Shown here in pieces: positions 18,761-28,800 of a stretch of 62,361 nt of DNA (positions are counted from its first letter, which is position 1; every line of letters begins with the position of its first letter). Below the pieces are notes generated by a model, which saw only the letters and a program-made list of their open reading frames with translations, was not told the origin of the DNA and ran no database searches. The position numbers and the translations under genes were made by a program. Source of the stretch: Acidobacteriaceae bacterium (GTDB lineage: Bacteria > Acidobacteriota > Terriglobia > Terriglobales > Acidobacteriaceae); the NCBI GenBank assembly GCA_003134435.1, contig PLBE01000259.1:76704-139064 (forward strand), in the 5' to 3' direction.

Positions 18761-20206
18761 CTACCTGGCATCCGTTCCCAGGAATAACTGAAACTCCCGA
18801 ATCCGCGGCGTAGCGGACGCCGAGAGAATATTCAGTCGCACACGCTGCGTGCTCACGCGCGCAAAGAGATCGATCTTCTTATGCCCGATCGTTGTCCCCG
18901 AACAGATCGTTTTCCATCTCTTCCCCTGCATCACCTGGATCGCATACTTCTGCACTTTCTGGCCATCGACCAGCCATTCCATCGTCACCGCGCGATCGAA
19001 AGTAGTCGGATGCGCAAACCCTAAATCGATCGTCGCCGCGTGGGATCCTTCGGAGGGCGACCAGACCGTGTCCGCATCGGAATCAAGCGCCGCGCGATAC
19101 ACCGAAGCATTGGTCGCGCCTGCGGCAAGATTCTTCGCCGCCGCATAGGTCGAACCGAGTGCCTCCCCAAACTCCCTGAGACGCTTTACATCCGTATCCG
19201 GCAGCAGGCCCCGGCGATCCGGCGCCAGTCCAATCATCAATTGCGCTCCGCGACCGACCGTCCGGTGATATGTGTCCAGAAGTTCGCCCACAGTCTTCAC
19301 GCTCGCTTCATCGTTCGGATGCCAGAACCAATGCTCCTTGCGAAGCGGAGTATCCGCCTCGGCGGGACGGTAGCGAAGATAGCCCCGCAGGTCCAGCACA
19401 TTCCAGTTGTCTTCCGAGGCATTGCCGTCTTCGTTGCCTACCCAGCGTATGTCGCCGTATTTAAGCAGCGCCGCATCTGCAAAAATCATTGCGTTCGGTT
19501 GATACACTCGCAGGTTATCGACATAGCGGTCAAAATCGTAGACATGACCTTCACTGCCCGCACCATCCAACCAAAACTCGACCAGTTCTCCATAGCTCGT
19601 GACTAACTCGTTCAGAAGGGCGAGATAATATCCGTCATAAGCCGCGCTGTCTTTATAACTGGGATCGTGCCGGTCCCACGGCGACAGATAGACGCCAAAC
19701 TTCAATCCATACTTGCGCGCGGCCCGGGCAACATCGCGAACCAGATCTCCCTGGCCGCCTTTCCATGGACTCGACTTCACGCTGTACTTGGTCTTGGACG
19801 TTGGCCACAGGCAAAACCCATCATGATGTTTTGCGACAAACACCACATACTTGATTCCGGCCGACTGCGCCGCCCTCATCCATTGCTCCGGATCAGCCTG
19901 GGAGGGATTGAACACCGCCGGGTCCGCCGTGCCATCCCCCCACTCCTGATCGAGAAAAGTGTTCGGTCCGAAATGAATGATCGCCCCCATCTCCAGATCC
20001 TGCCATGCCACCTGCTGCGGACTCGGCTTCACATCGGTGAAATTTTGCGCGACTGCGGCCGTGCACCACAGCATCAGCGTCAAGAGCAGCGATCTGCGAA
20101 TGACCGGGATCATATTGGAGTAGGAGAAGGTTCGGTGAGTGTGCAGAGTTCGGCACCGCAGACGTCTAACTGCGGACGGCAACCCGACAGGACCGGGTTT
20201 CTCCAT
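18761..20206 (-). CDS. Secreted GH29 alpha-L-fucosidase
   Basis: Removes terminal alpha-L-fucose from glycans. The GH29 barrel is clear: IIHFGPNTFLDQEWG, VFVAKHHDGFCLWPT, WDRHDPSY, and the nucleophile Asp of EFWLDGAG (about residue 213 from the 20206 start). The C-terminal about 120 residues look like a discoidin/F5-8C-type beta-sandwich. The ATG at 20206 overlaps the cutC stop (TGATG) and has GGGAGG just upstream, giving a 31-residue leader before the hydrophobic signal segment (RRSLLLTLMLWCTAAVAQ). A later ATG at 20113 would give a conventional signal peptide but lacks an RBS. Coupled to cutC in one transcript. Confidence 0.9.
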   Translation of the reverse strand: MEKPGPVGLPSAVRRLRCRTLHTHRTFSYSNMIPVIRRSLLLTLMLWCTAAVAQNFTDVKPSPQQVAWQDLEMGAIIHFGPNTFLDQEWGDGTADPAVFNPSQADPEQWMRAAQSAGIKYVVFVAKHHDGFCLWPTSKTKYSVKSSPWKGGQGDLVRDVARAARKYGLKFGVYLSPWDRHDPSYKDSAAYDGYYLALLNELVTSYGELVEFWLDGAGSEGHVYDFDRYVDNLRVYQPNAMIFADAALLKYGDIRWVGNEDGNASEDNWNVLDLRGYLRYRPAEADTPLRKEHWFWHPNDEASVKTVGELLDTYHRTVGRGAQLMIGLAPDRRGLLPDTDVKRLREFGEALGSTYAAAKNLAAGATNASVYRAALDSDADTVWSPSEGSHAATIDLGFAHPTTFDRAVTMEWLVDGQKVQKYAIQVMQGKRWKTICSGTTIGHKKIDLFARVSTQRVRLNILSASATPRIREFQLFLGTDAR

Positions 20207-20964
20207 CACCCTCCCTGAGCAACAGCATTGAGCTTCCGAACCAGATCCCCGACCTTCTTCTCAAACAACTCCGAGCGAAAACCGGCAGGACCCGAGCCAT
20301 TCGCGGGCGAGCGCCGGGTGCCGTTGCCGGTCGAACGCAGCCGCGATACTCCCACGGAAGTGTGAATTTCGCGAACCGACGTCGCCCGCACGATGCGCAT
20401 GATGTTCGCGGAACCGATGCCGCCGCAAGGCATGATCACGATCCGATCTTTCGCCGCGTGCGCCAGACGCTTCAACGTCGATAGGGCGTCCGTCGCCTGC
20501 TTCTTGCCTCCTGAAGTCAGGATCCGCGAGGCGCCGGTCTGAACGACTTCCTCCAGCGCCGCCACGGGATTCTTCGAAAGGTCGAAAGCGCGGTGAAAGG
20601 TTACGGGCAAAGGCCGCGCAGCTTCCACCAACATCCTGGCGCGCTCGACATCGATGCGTTGGTTATCGTGAAGCACGCCCAGAACCAGCCCGTTCATCCC
20701 AATCTGTTTGGCCGCGAGGATGTCGTCGCGCATCATCTCCAGTTCATATTCGGTGTAACAAAAATCACCCGGCCGGGGTCGAATCAGAATATGTATCGGA
20801 ATGCCGACGTGGCGCCGCGTCGTTTGCATCAAGCCCGCGCTGGGAGTGATTCCTCCCGACGATAGCTCGCTGCAAAGCTCCAGGCGATCCGCGCCACCCC
20901 GTGCCGCCGCCACGGCGTGATCCACCGATTCCACGCAGATTTCCAGAACACAACGAGTGGACAT
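20206..20964 (-). CDS. cutC: CutC family TIM-barrel protein
   Basis: 252 residues. Strong CutC wording throughout: LEICVESVDHAVAAARGGADRLELC near the start, IPIHILIRPRPGDFCYTEYE, VTFHRAFDL and RIVIMPCGGIG. Historically linked to copper homeostasis, but the fold is a TIM barrel and the biochemical role is disputed. No signal peptide, so it is cytosolic. Its stop overlaps the start of the alpha-fucosidase gene (TGATG), and the next upstream genes are carbohydrate-related, which argues for a sugar-linked job here rather than metal handling; that is inference. Confidence 0.93.
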   Translation of the reverse strand: MSTRCVLEICVESVDHAVAAARGGADRLELCSELSSGGITPSAGLMQTTRRHVGIPIHILIRPRPGDFCYTEYELEMMRDDILAAKQIGMNGLVLGVLHDNQRIDVERARMLVEAARPLPVTFHRAFDLSKNPVAALEEVVQTGASRILTSGGKKQATDALSTLKRLAHAAKDRIVIMPCGGIGSANIMRIVRATSVREIHTSVGVSRLRSTGNGTRRSPANGSGPAGFRSELFEKKVGDLVRKLNAVAQGG

Positions 20965-21039
20965 GAGTTGAACATCCGAACAACAATACTGGACACCAAG
21001 GGCCGAAGTGAACTGCCACCACCGCGGCCCACTGGTCGG

Positions 21040-24000
21040 TTAGAAAGAATAGACGGCGCTCAACTGGATCGTGTGCCCCTGCCACAAGTTGTCACGAGCC
21101 CAGGTCGACGGCGATACTGCGTCCGCCGAACCCTGCCGCGGTACCAGAGACCCGAAGGTTGGATCTGTAACGCCGCCGTCCGGAAGCCACGCGCCATGGT
21201 GCCAGGTTGACCCCGCATTGAAGAGTTCAAACCTCGCCTGGATTCGCTGTCTTTCGGTGATGTTGAAAAACTTCGCGAAACTCAGGTCGAGATCTTCGTA
21301 ATAAGGGCCACGCAGTTCGCCCTTGCCCGCATCGCCGTACGTACCTTGCGGAGCGAGAGAAAAAACGCTGGTATTAAACCACTGGGTGTAGCTCCGGGTG
21401 AAGCCGGACTCCGCATTCCCTGACTGATTGGGTCGATAGCGGCTGCTGAAAACCACGCCCATCTCATCAAATCCGCAGACTGAACAGCCATATGCTGTCA
21501 ACGTTCGGCCCGATGTGATGGTATAGATCCCGCTTGCCTTCCATCCGCCAAGAATATAGTTGGCCGGCCCCAGGGACCAGCGTTTACCCTTGCCCACCGG
21601 CAACTCCCAGGAGCCATTCGCGGTCAGACGGTTCGGTTGGTTGAAACTGGAAGGCCCGTAGTCGGCTCTGGGGTTGTGCGGGTCCTGCACGAACGCATTC
21701 CCGCCACTGAGGTTAAGTCCAGAAAGCTCGTCGAGAGACTTTGACCACGTATACGCAACTGAGTACGTCAGGCCACGGTGGAAGCGCTGTCGCAGTTGAA
21801 CCTGGAGCGAGTTGTAGTTCGACTTCAGAACGTTCGCGTTGGCATACATCATGGACGGAAGACCGGGATACGGCACGCGCGTGTCGATGGGTTGGAAATT
21901 AGGATCGGTGGCGCAGGCGATCTGACTTCCGGTGGCTTGAGAGGCATCGAACAAGTAATTGCAGTTGTCGCTTGGCACTTTTGGCGGCGTGGCTGCATTG
22001 AACGGGAGATACGTCGAAAGACGGAACCCGCGAGAGCCGACATAGCCAACGTCCAACAACAGCGTCGGCCGCAGCGCGTATTGCATGCCCAGCGTCCATT
22101 GCTCGTTATAGGGATTGTGGTTCTGGGGCCAGTTAATCTGATTCAGAATGTAGTTGGTGTTAATAAAGTCGTTGCTATCCCATGATGGCAAGGTAAATAC
22201 TCCAAGCCCTTGAATCGGAGCAGTCCACAGTTGATCGAGGCGCGGCCCTAAAGACATTTTTTCGTTGCCCACTTCGCCTCCGGTCGGGTAGCTCGCGGGC
22301 AATGTATATTGCAGACTATTGGAATCGTAGTTCTGCACCTGGTCGTAATAACGCATGTAGGCGTCGTAGAAGATGCCATATCCGGCGCGTACCACGAAAC
22401 GGTCCGTTTCAAATGGTCTCCACGAAATGCCGATGCGGGGGGCAAAGTCTTTCTTGTCCTGGGGCACAAGAGTGTTCTGAATACAGCAGTTGAGGAACGC
22501 CGGATTGACCGTGGCTCCTTGAGACGCTGCCAGTTGGTCGATACTCTGCACGAAACTCTTGCTCACCCAGTCAATGCTCCCGCCATTCGCGGGATTAAAT
22601 CCCCAGCCGCTGTTGTCGATGCTGTGAAACGCCGGGGGTAACTCGTAACGCAGGCCGAGGTTCACCGTGAGTCGCGGAGTGATTCGAATATCGTCCTGCA
22701 CAAAGAAGTTCCAGTTCGTGCCCACTGTATGCAGGTAGTCCACTCCTAGAGGATACGGTCCGGAGAGACTACTGGGGTCGCTCAGCAGCAGGTCTGCCGC
22801 TGAGTTGCCCAGTCCCGTGCCGGTAGATCCCAGATTGCAACCATTGTCACCACGATTGCAGTTCGCAGTGTACTCCCCGTTCGTGCTGATATTGCCCGTG
22901 CCTAGGTAGTTGTCCTGCTCGAACTCATGTAAACGACGAATATCTGCCCCGACAGTTATGGAGTGCTTGCCGCGAATCAGTTTTAGATTCTCTACAAACT
23001 GGTATGTCCCGCTTTTAGTGGATGTCCCGTTGTTGCCATTGCCGATCCCCTGGTAGGTCTGCCCAAAGTTGACGTTGGGAATCCCGTACAGAGCGGGAGT
23101 CTCCGGCGCGTTGGCAAAACCCAGGTTCGCCTGCAGATTGGGACCATAGGCGGTTTGCGAAGCGGTCTCGAAAAACAAATGGTTGTAGCCAATGCGCGCC
23201 GAGTTAATGGTGTTGGCGCTGAAAGCGTGCTCCCAGTTCAAAGCGAACAGTTGTGCCGTCGTGGAATTTACGGAACCGGTATAAGGAAGCATGTTCGGGT
23301 GCGGCTCATCGTCGCCTCTTACATTCCCAGTAAAGTAGAAGCGGTCTTTGTTGCCAAGATTCTGGTCTACACGCATGGTCTCGTTATTCGTCGTGATGGA
23401 GTTGTGAACCGGAACCAGATAATTGTTACAGGGCATCGTGCAAGTGATGTTCGGGAGGGGATATAGATTGAGTAACTTCTGCCCCATCGCGTTGATCGGA
23501 CCTATCTGGTTATTGCTGAACGCCGTCCGTGTACTTGCATCGCACGCTGGGTTGCACACGGTCGTGCTCGGGTCATAAAGCGGGTAGGGCCAATCGGAAA
23601 AATCTCCCGTACGCTCCTTGGCTGTCGGAACTTGAATCGCAGACTGGATGGGACTTGTCCTTTGCCTGCCCCCGTCGTAGGCGAAAAACCAGAACGTCTT
23701 GTCCTGTCCGTTATAGAGCCACGGGATCCGCACCGGTCCGCCCAGCGTTCCACCAAACTGGTTTTGCTTGAACGGGGCTACCTTGGGGACTGAGCCACCT
23801 TCAAACAGGTAGTGTTCTTCAGCCAGTGGACTCTTCGGATTGAAAGCGTCATTCTGAATATAGTCGTACGCTTGCCCGTGCCACTGGTTGGATCCCGACT
23901 TGATAGCCACGTTGACCTGGCCCGACCCTTGTCCGTATTCCGCAGAATAGAGCCCAGTTTGCACCTTGACTTCCTGGATCGAGAACTCGGATGGCAGGCC

Positions 24001-24672
24001 AGATGCCGTCGTAAAAAAATTGTCCGTGTCGGCCACGCCGTCGACTGTAAAACTCACCGATTCCGGTCGCGCGCCGTTCAGACTCACTTCGGTAAAGCTG
24101 TTGTTCAGCCCGTGATTTGCGAAGTAAAGCTGTGAGCCGCCGCTAACGTTCGAAGCACCCGCGCCTAAACCAAGCAGGTTATTGAAATCGCGACCGCTCG
24201 ACGGCAGTTCCTCAATCGTTTTCTGGTCGAGAACATTGCCGGTCGTAGTGTTGTCCGTCTGCACCATCTGGGCATCGGCCGTGATGGTCATCGTCTCTTG
24301 CACTTGACCGATGTGCAGAATAAAATCCTGCCGCAATGTCTGGTCCACTTCCAGAATCAGACCCGAGCTCACTTCGCTCTTGAACCCGGAAGATTCGACC
24401 CTGACCTCATAACTTCCCGGAATCATGTCCACAATCACGTAGTCGCCACCGGCTGTGGTCGTGAAATGATGGGTCACATTCGTGCTGACGTTGGTGGCAG
24501 TCACCTTAGCCCCTGCGATAGCCGCCCCCGATCCGTCCTTGACGTGCCCGAGGATTGTTCCCTGTGAATTCTGGCCTTGCAGATGCCCCGCCAGCAAGGG
24601 AACCAGAACCAAAATCAGACACAGGCTGACACGAGATGCCACGTCGGGTCGAACTCGAATCCTGCGGATCAT
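21040..24672 (-). CDS. Oar-like TonB-dependent receptor with carboxypeptidase-regulatory domain
   Basis: 1210 residues. Signal peptide ending near GHLQGQ, then a CarboxypepD_reg domain (GTILGHVKDGSGAAIAGAKVT, residues about 35-120), plug (about 130-260, with VSFTVDGVADTDNFF) and a long barrel closing with QLSAVYSF. The terminal Phe fits BAM recognition of outer-membrane barrels. AAGGAG precedes the ATG. Such receptors are the glycan or peptide importers of Acidobacteria, which lack SusD. It is divergent from the DeoR regulator, so sugar-responsive control of both is likely. cutC-GH29 lie downstream on the opposite side of its stop codon, in the same orientation and 75 nt away, possibly continuing the transcript. 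Confidence 0.92.
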   Translation of the reverse strand: MIRRIRVRPDVASRVSLCLILVLVPLLAGHLQGQNSQGTILGHVKDGSGAAIAGAKVTATNVSTNVTHHFTTTAGGDYVIVDMIPGSYEVRVESSGFKSEVSSGLILEVDQTLRQDFILHIGQVQETMTITADAQMVQTDNTTTGNVLDQKTIEELPSSGRDFNNLLGLGAGASNVSGGSQLYFANHGLNNSFTEVSLNGARPESVSFTVDGVADTDNFFTTASGLPSEFSIQEVKVQTGLYSAEYGQGSGQVNVAIKSGSNQWHGQAYDYIQNDAFNPKSPLAEEHYLFEGGSVPKVAPFKQNQFGGTLGGPVRIPWLYNGQDKTFWFFAYDGGRQRTSPIQSAIQVPTAKERTGDFSDWPYPLYDPSTTVCNPACDASTRTAFSNNQIGPINAMGQKLLNLYPLPNITCTMPCNNYLVPVHNSITTNNETMRVDQNLGNKDRFYFTGNVRGDDEPHPNMLPYTGSVNSTTAQLFALNWEHAFSANTINSARIGYNHLFFETASQTAYGPNLQANLGFANAPETPALYGIPNVNFGQTYQGIGNGNNGTSTKSGTYQFVENLKLIRGKHSITVGADIRRLHEFEQDNYLGTGNISTNGEYTANCNRGDNGCNLGSTGTGLGNSAADLLLSDPSSLSGPYPLGVDYLHTVGTNWNFFVQDDIRITPRLTVNLGLRYELPPAFHSIDNSGWGFNPANGGSIDWVSKSFVQSIDQLAASQGATVNPAFLNCCIQNTLVPQDKKDFAPRIGISWRPFETDRFVVRAGYGIFYDAYMRYYDQVQNYDSNSLQYTLPASYPTGGEVGNEKMSLGPRLDQLWTAPIQGLGVFTLPSWDSNDFINTNYILNQINWPQNHNPYNEQWTLGMQYALRPTLLLDVGYVGSRGFRLSTYLPFNAATPPKVPSDNCNYLFDASQATGSQIACATDPNFQPIDTRVPYPGLPSMMYANANVLKSNYNSLQVQLRQRFHRGLTYSVAYTWSKSLDELSGLNLSGGNAFVQDPHNPRADYGPSSFNQPNRLTANGSWELPVGKGKRWSLGPANYILGGWKASGIYTITSGRTLTAYGCSVCGFDEMGVVFSSRYRPNQSGNAESGFTRSYTQWFNTSVFSLAPQGTYGDAGKGELRGPYYEDLDLSFAKFFNITERQRIQARFELFNAGSTWHHGAWLPDGGVTDPTFGSLVPRQGSADAVSPSTWARDNLWQGHTIQLSAVYSF

Positions 24673-24732
24673 AATGCTTCTCCTTAAATGGACTGGGGCT
24701 CGTTACGAACTTCCTGCCCGCCTAGCGCCCGG

Positions 24733-24762
24733 AGGATAGGCGGGATTCTCGACCGTTGTCAA
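24733..24762 (-). promoter_or_regulatory. Sigma70-like promoter of the 24672 TonB receptor
   Basis: On the minus strand a perfect -35 TTGACA (24762-24757) is followed after 18 nt by TATCCT (24738-24733), 60 nt before the receptor ATG. Confidence 0.45.
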
Positions 24763-24790
24763 CCCAAAAATGATTGAATGGTTCTAAAAC

Positions 24791-24807
24791 GATCACTTTT
24801 TATGATC
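24791..24807. promoter_or_regulatory. Possible operator between the TonB receptor and deoR-like gene
   Basis: Inverted repeat GATCA-N7-TGATC in an AT-rich patch of the divergent intergenic region, 29 bp upstream of the receptor -35. A candidate binding site for the adjacent DeoR-type regulator, on position only. Confidence 0.3.
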
Positions 24808-24964
24808 TTTACCACATCCGAACACCTCAAGAAGTGAGTGTCTGCCTAGTTTCTTGTTATCGAAATCTGTAAGTTTTGGTACGATGAAGCCCGTTGCTGC
24901 GCCGGATTCCGTATCCATCGATATCTTTATCTTCTGGTTTTCGACCTGGCGAAGCACAGCCTAC

Positions 24965-25750
24965 ATGTCCAAGCGCCAGGAAACCCGCGACGATCAAATC
25001 CTCAAACTTCTGCTGAGCAAGGGATCGGTCACCGTGGAGGAACTGATCGCTTTGTTGGGAGCCTCCGCGCCCAGCATTCGCCGCGACCTCACCCGCCTCG
25101 AAGAGCGCGGCCTAATCCGCCGCACCCACGGCGGCGCCGCATTAGTCCAGGAACTGCTCTATGAGCCCTTTCGCTATGACACCGCGTTTCAGAACCGTGA
25201 ACATCGCTTCGTAAAAGAAAAACGGCACATCGGTGTGGCCGCCGCCGAACTCGTCCAGGAAAACGACACCATCGGTCTGACCGCCGGGACGACTACGACC
25301 TGGGTGGCGCGCAGCCTGCGTCATCGCAGCAACATCACTATCGTGACCAACGCGGTCAATATCGGTATGGAACTGTGCAACATGCCCGGCCTCAAGATCC
25401 ATTTGACCGGCGGCTATGTGCACTGGCCCTGGTCGTTCTCGCTGATTGGCGCGGCCGCCATTAGTTTTCTCGGCGATAGTTTTCTCGACAAACTTTTTCT
25501 CAGCGTCTCCGGCATCGACGCCGTCCGCGGCACCACCACCAATGAATCGGATGAGGCGCTCACCTTTCGCGCCATGGTCAAACAGGCAAAGCAGATCATC
25601 GTAGTGGCCGATTCCAGTAAACTGGGCATCGTCACTCCCTCTCTGATTTGTCCCATCGCCGACGTCGACGTGCTCGTAACCGATGCTGGCGCTTCCGATG
25701 AGATGGTGGCCAGATTCACTGGCAAGGGAATCCGAGTGATTCGAGTTTGA
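24965..25750 (+). CDS. DeoR family transcriptional regulator
   Basis: 261 residues from ATG 24965; an in-frame start at 24854 would add an extension with no similarity to the family. Residues 1-60 form the winged helix-turn-helix typical of the family (VTVEELIALLGASAPSIRRDLTRLEERGLIRRTHGGA), and the rest is the sugar-phosphate-sensing DeoRC domain with TAGTTTTWVARSL and IIVVADSSKLG. These repressors respond to phosphorylated sugars. It is divergent from a TonB receptor and 99 nt upstream of GH38, so it probably controls the GH38-GH20-GH3 genes and the receptor. Confidence 0.93.
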   Translation: MSKRQETRDDQILKLLLSKGSVTVEELIALLGASAPSIRRDLTRLEERGLIRRTHGGAALVQELLYEPFRYDTAFQNREHRFVKEKRHIGVAAAELVQENDTIGLTAGTTTTWVARSLRHRSNITIVTNAVNIGMELCNMPGLKIHLTGGYVHWPWSFSLIGAAAISFLGDSFLDKLFLSVSGIDAVRGTTTNESDEALTFRAMVKQAKQIIVVADSSKLGIVTPSLICPIADVDVLVTDAGASDEMVARFTGKGIRVIRV

Positions 25751-25849
25751 GTCAAGCCGGGACGCGACAGAGCTTATCTGCGCCGGTTGGAGCGAAGCAA
25801 CATGAACCAGATCCAATCACATTCGGGGACAAAGTCAGGGAGGTTTTCC

Positions 25850-28800
25850 ATGCGACCATTCCGCGCCGCGACCATCTTCGTTCTCTTCGCCTGTCTAGGG
25901 TACATGCAAGCGCAATCACCCACCGGCGAAAAGCCCGCCTCGAGCCAGCAACCGACTCTTTATGTCGTCGGCTACGCTCACCTCGATACTGAATGGCGCT
26001 GGGAATACCCGCAGGTCATCGACGAGTATCTGCGCAAAACGATGGAATACAACTTCCCGCTCTTCGATAAATATCCGCACTACATTTTCAATTTCAGTGG
26101 CGCCAATCGCTACCGCCTGATGAAAGAGTATTTCCCCGCCGATTACGCCAGACTAAAAAAATATGTAGCCCAAGGCCAGTGGTTTCCTGCCGGGTCGTCG
26201 ATGGAGGAGGGTGACGTTAATTCCCCCAGCGCCGAAGCCATCATCCGGCAAATTCTCTACGGCAACAACTGGTTCCGCAAGGAGTTCCACAAAGCCAGTG
26301 CCGAATACATGTTGCCCGACTGCTTCGGATTCCCAGCATCGCTGCCGACGATTCTCGCCCACTCCGGCGTGAGAGGATTTTCTACTCAGAAGCTGACTTG
26401 GGGCTCCTCCGCCCCCGGAGGCGGCCTCCAGTCCCGGGAACTCACGCCTGAGGGCGTGCCCTTCAACGTCGGCGTCTGGGTAGGTCCGGATGGCGAGAGC
26501 GTGTTGGCCGCCCTCAACCCCGGTAACTACGGTGGGAACATCGATACCGACCTCAGCCAGCCCCTGCCCGGCGAACCGCCCAACGCAGCTTGGGAAAATT
26601 TGAAGGAAAAAGTTGCGGAACTTCAGCAGAAATTGCAAAAGGCCGAGCAAGCCAGGCAAACCCTCGATCCCAGCGAAGTCGCTCGTTTCTACGAGCTCAG
26701 CGATCAACAGGAAGCCTGGGCAAAATTTCAGGGCGACCGTGAGTTCGACCGCCATCAAGTCGACTGGGCCGGACGCGTCCAACAAAATGGCAAGGTCACC
26801 GGCGTCTTCACCGACTATCGCTATTACGGCACGGGCGACATCGGCGGTGGCCCTGAGGAAAGTACCGTCCAACGCTTGGAAGCAATCGTCACTCATGGCG
26901 CCGCCAGCTTTCCCCTGCCCCAACGCTTATTTGAAGGCCAAAATGAAACCGTCGGACCCTTGGTGAAGGCGGGCGACGGTCCCGTGCGCGTCATCTCGGC
27001 CGCGGCCGATCAGATGTTTCTCGACATCACGACGAGCGATGCCGCGAAGCTTCCCCGCTACACCGGAGAAATGGAACTCACCAACCACTCCGCCGGCTCC
27101 CTCACATCGCAGGCCTATCAGAAGCGCTGGCTGCGAAAGCAGGAATTGCTGGCCGACGCCGCCGAGAAGTCTTCGCTTGCAGCCGAGTGGCTGGGAGCCA
27201 GGACGTATCCGCTCGACCGCATGAACAACGCATGGACTCTGGCGATGGGCGGTCACTTCCATGACATCGCGGCCGGAACCGCCACCCCCAAGTCCTACGA
27301 GTTCGCCTGGAACGACGACGTGATCGCCATGAACCAGTTCGCGGGCGTGCTCAGCAACGCGACCGAGGCGGTGGCTGCGGGTTTGAACACCGAGACCATG
27401 GGCGTGCCCATCGTGGTCTTCAACCCGCTCAACATCGCGCGCGAAGACGTCGTGGAAGCCGCCATCGACTTTCCAGGAGGCACGCCGCAATCCGTGCGCG
27501 TGACTGGTCCCGACGGCAAGGATGTGGCCGCGCAGTTCTCCAATGGCAAGTTGCTGTTCCTGGCGCGTGTGCCTTCGGTGGGCTATGCGGTGTACGATGT
27601 ACAGCCCCGTGCAGAATCAGTCCGGGATCGTTCGGCGCTGATAGTGTCCGACCGTTCGCTGGAAAACCACTACTACCGCGTCCAGCTAAACTCGGCCGGA
27701 GACGTCTCCAGCATCTTCTATAAGCCCGCCGACAATGCGTCGACCGGCCGCGAACTCCTCTCGTCTCCGGCGCGCTTGGCCATCTCCTATGACAACCCCG
27801 AGCAGTATCCCGCCTGGAACATGGACTGGGATCAGGAACAGGCAGCGCCCAAAACATATGTCGGTGGCCCAGTCCGCGTCCGAGTCGTGGAAGATGGGCC
27901 CGTGCGCGTGGCTGTGGAAGTATCCCGGGAAACTGCGGGATCCAAATTCGTCCAGACCATTCGCCTTTCCGCTGGAGATGCCGGTCAACGCGTCGAGTTC
28001 GGCAATATCATCGATTGGTCCACTCGCGAATCCAACCTCAAGGCTACCTTTCCCCTCACTGCTTCCAACCTGACGGCCACTTATAACTGGGATATCGGAA
28101 CGATTGAGCGCCCGACGGCCGCGCCCAAAAAATTCGAAGTGCCCTCCCACCAGTGGATCGATCTGACGGACGTGAGCGGCGAATTTGGCGCCACTATCCT
28201 CACCGACTGCAAGAACGGGTCCGACAAACCCAACGACAATACCATCCGGCTCACCTTGCTTCGCACCCCCGGCACGCGCGGCGGTTTTGCCGATCAGAGC
28301 ACGCAGGATATTGGGCACCACGAATTCCTTTTCGGTTTCGCCGGACACGCCGGCGATTGGCGTCAGGCTGAAACCGATTGGCAAGGTCAGCGCCTCAACG
28401 ATCCGCTCGTCGCTTTCCAGACGACAAAACACTCCGGAGCGCTGGGCCGCGAGTTCTCTTTGCTCAAGGTAGACAATCCCCGAATCCGCTTGCTGGCTCT
28501 GAAGAAAGCCGAACAGTCCGATGAAGTCATCGCGCGCCTCGTGGAACTGAACGGAAAACCGCAGCGCGACGTGCGCGTATCTTTCGCGTCTGCCCTGTCG
28601 TCCGCGCGCGAAGTAAACGGCCAGGAACAACCGGTTGGTCCGGCCCGCATCGTCGCTGGAGCCTTGGTCACTTCATTCGCCGCCTATCAACCTCGCACCT
28701 TCGCCGTGAAATTGGCGGCTCCGTCCAACAAGGTGGCTCGCGTTCGTTCAACACCAGTTGCCCTGAACTTCGATCTGGCTACCGCCACCGCCGACGGAAC

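Noticed and set aside
18595-18813. 72-codon frame between convergent genes
   Set aside because: No RBS, no domain, overlaps the fucosidase 3' end; composition resembles chance coding.
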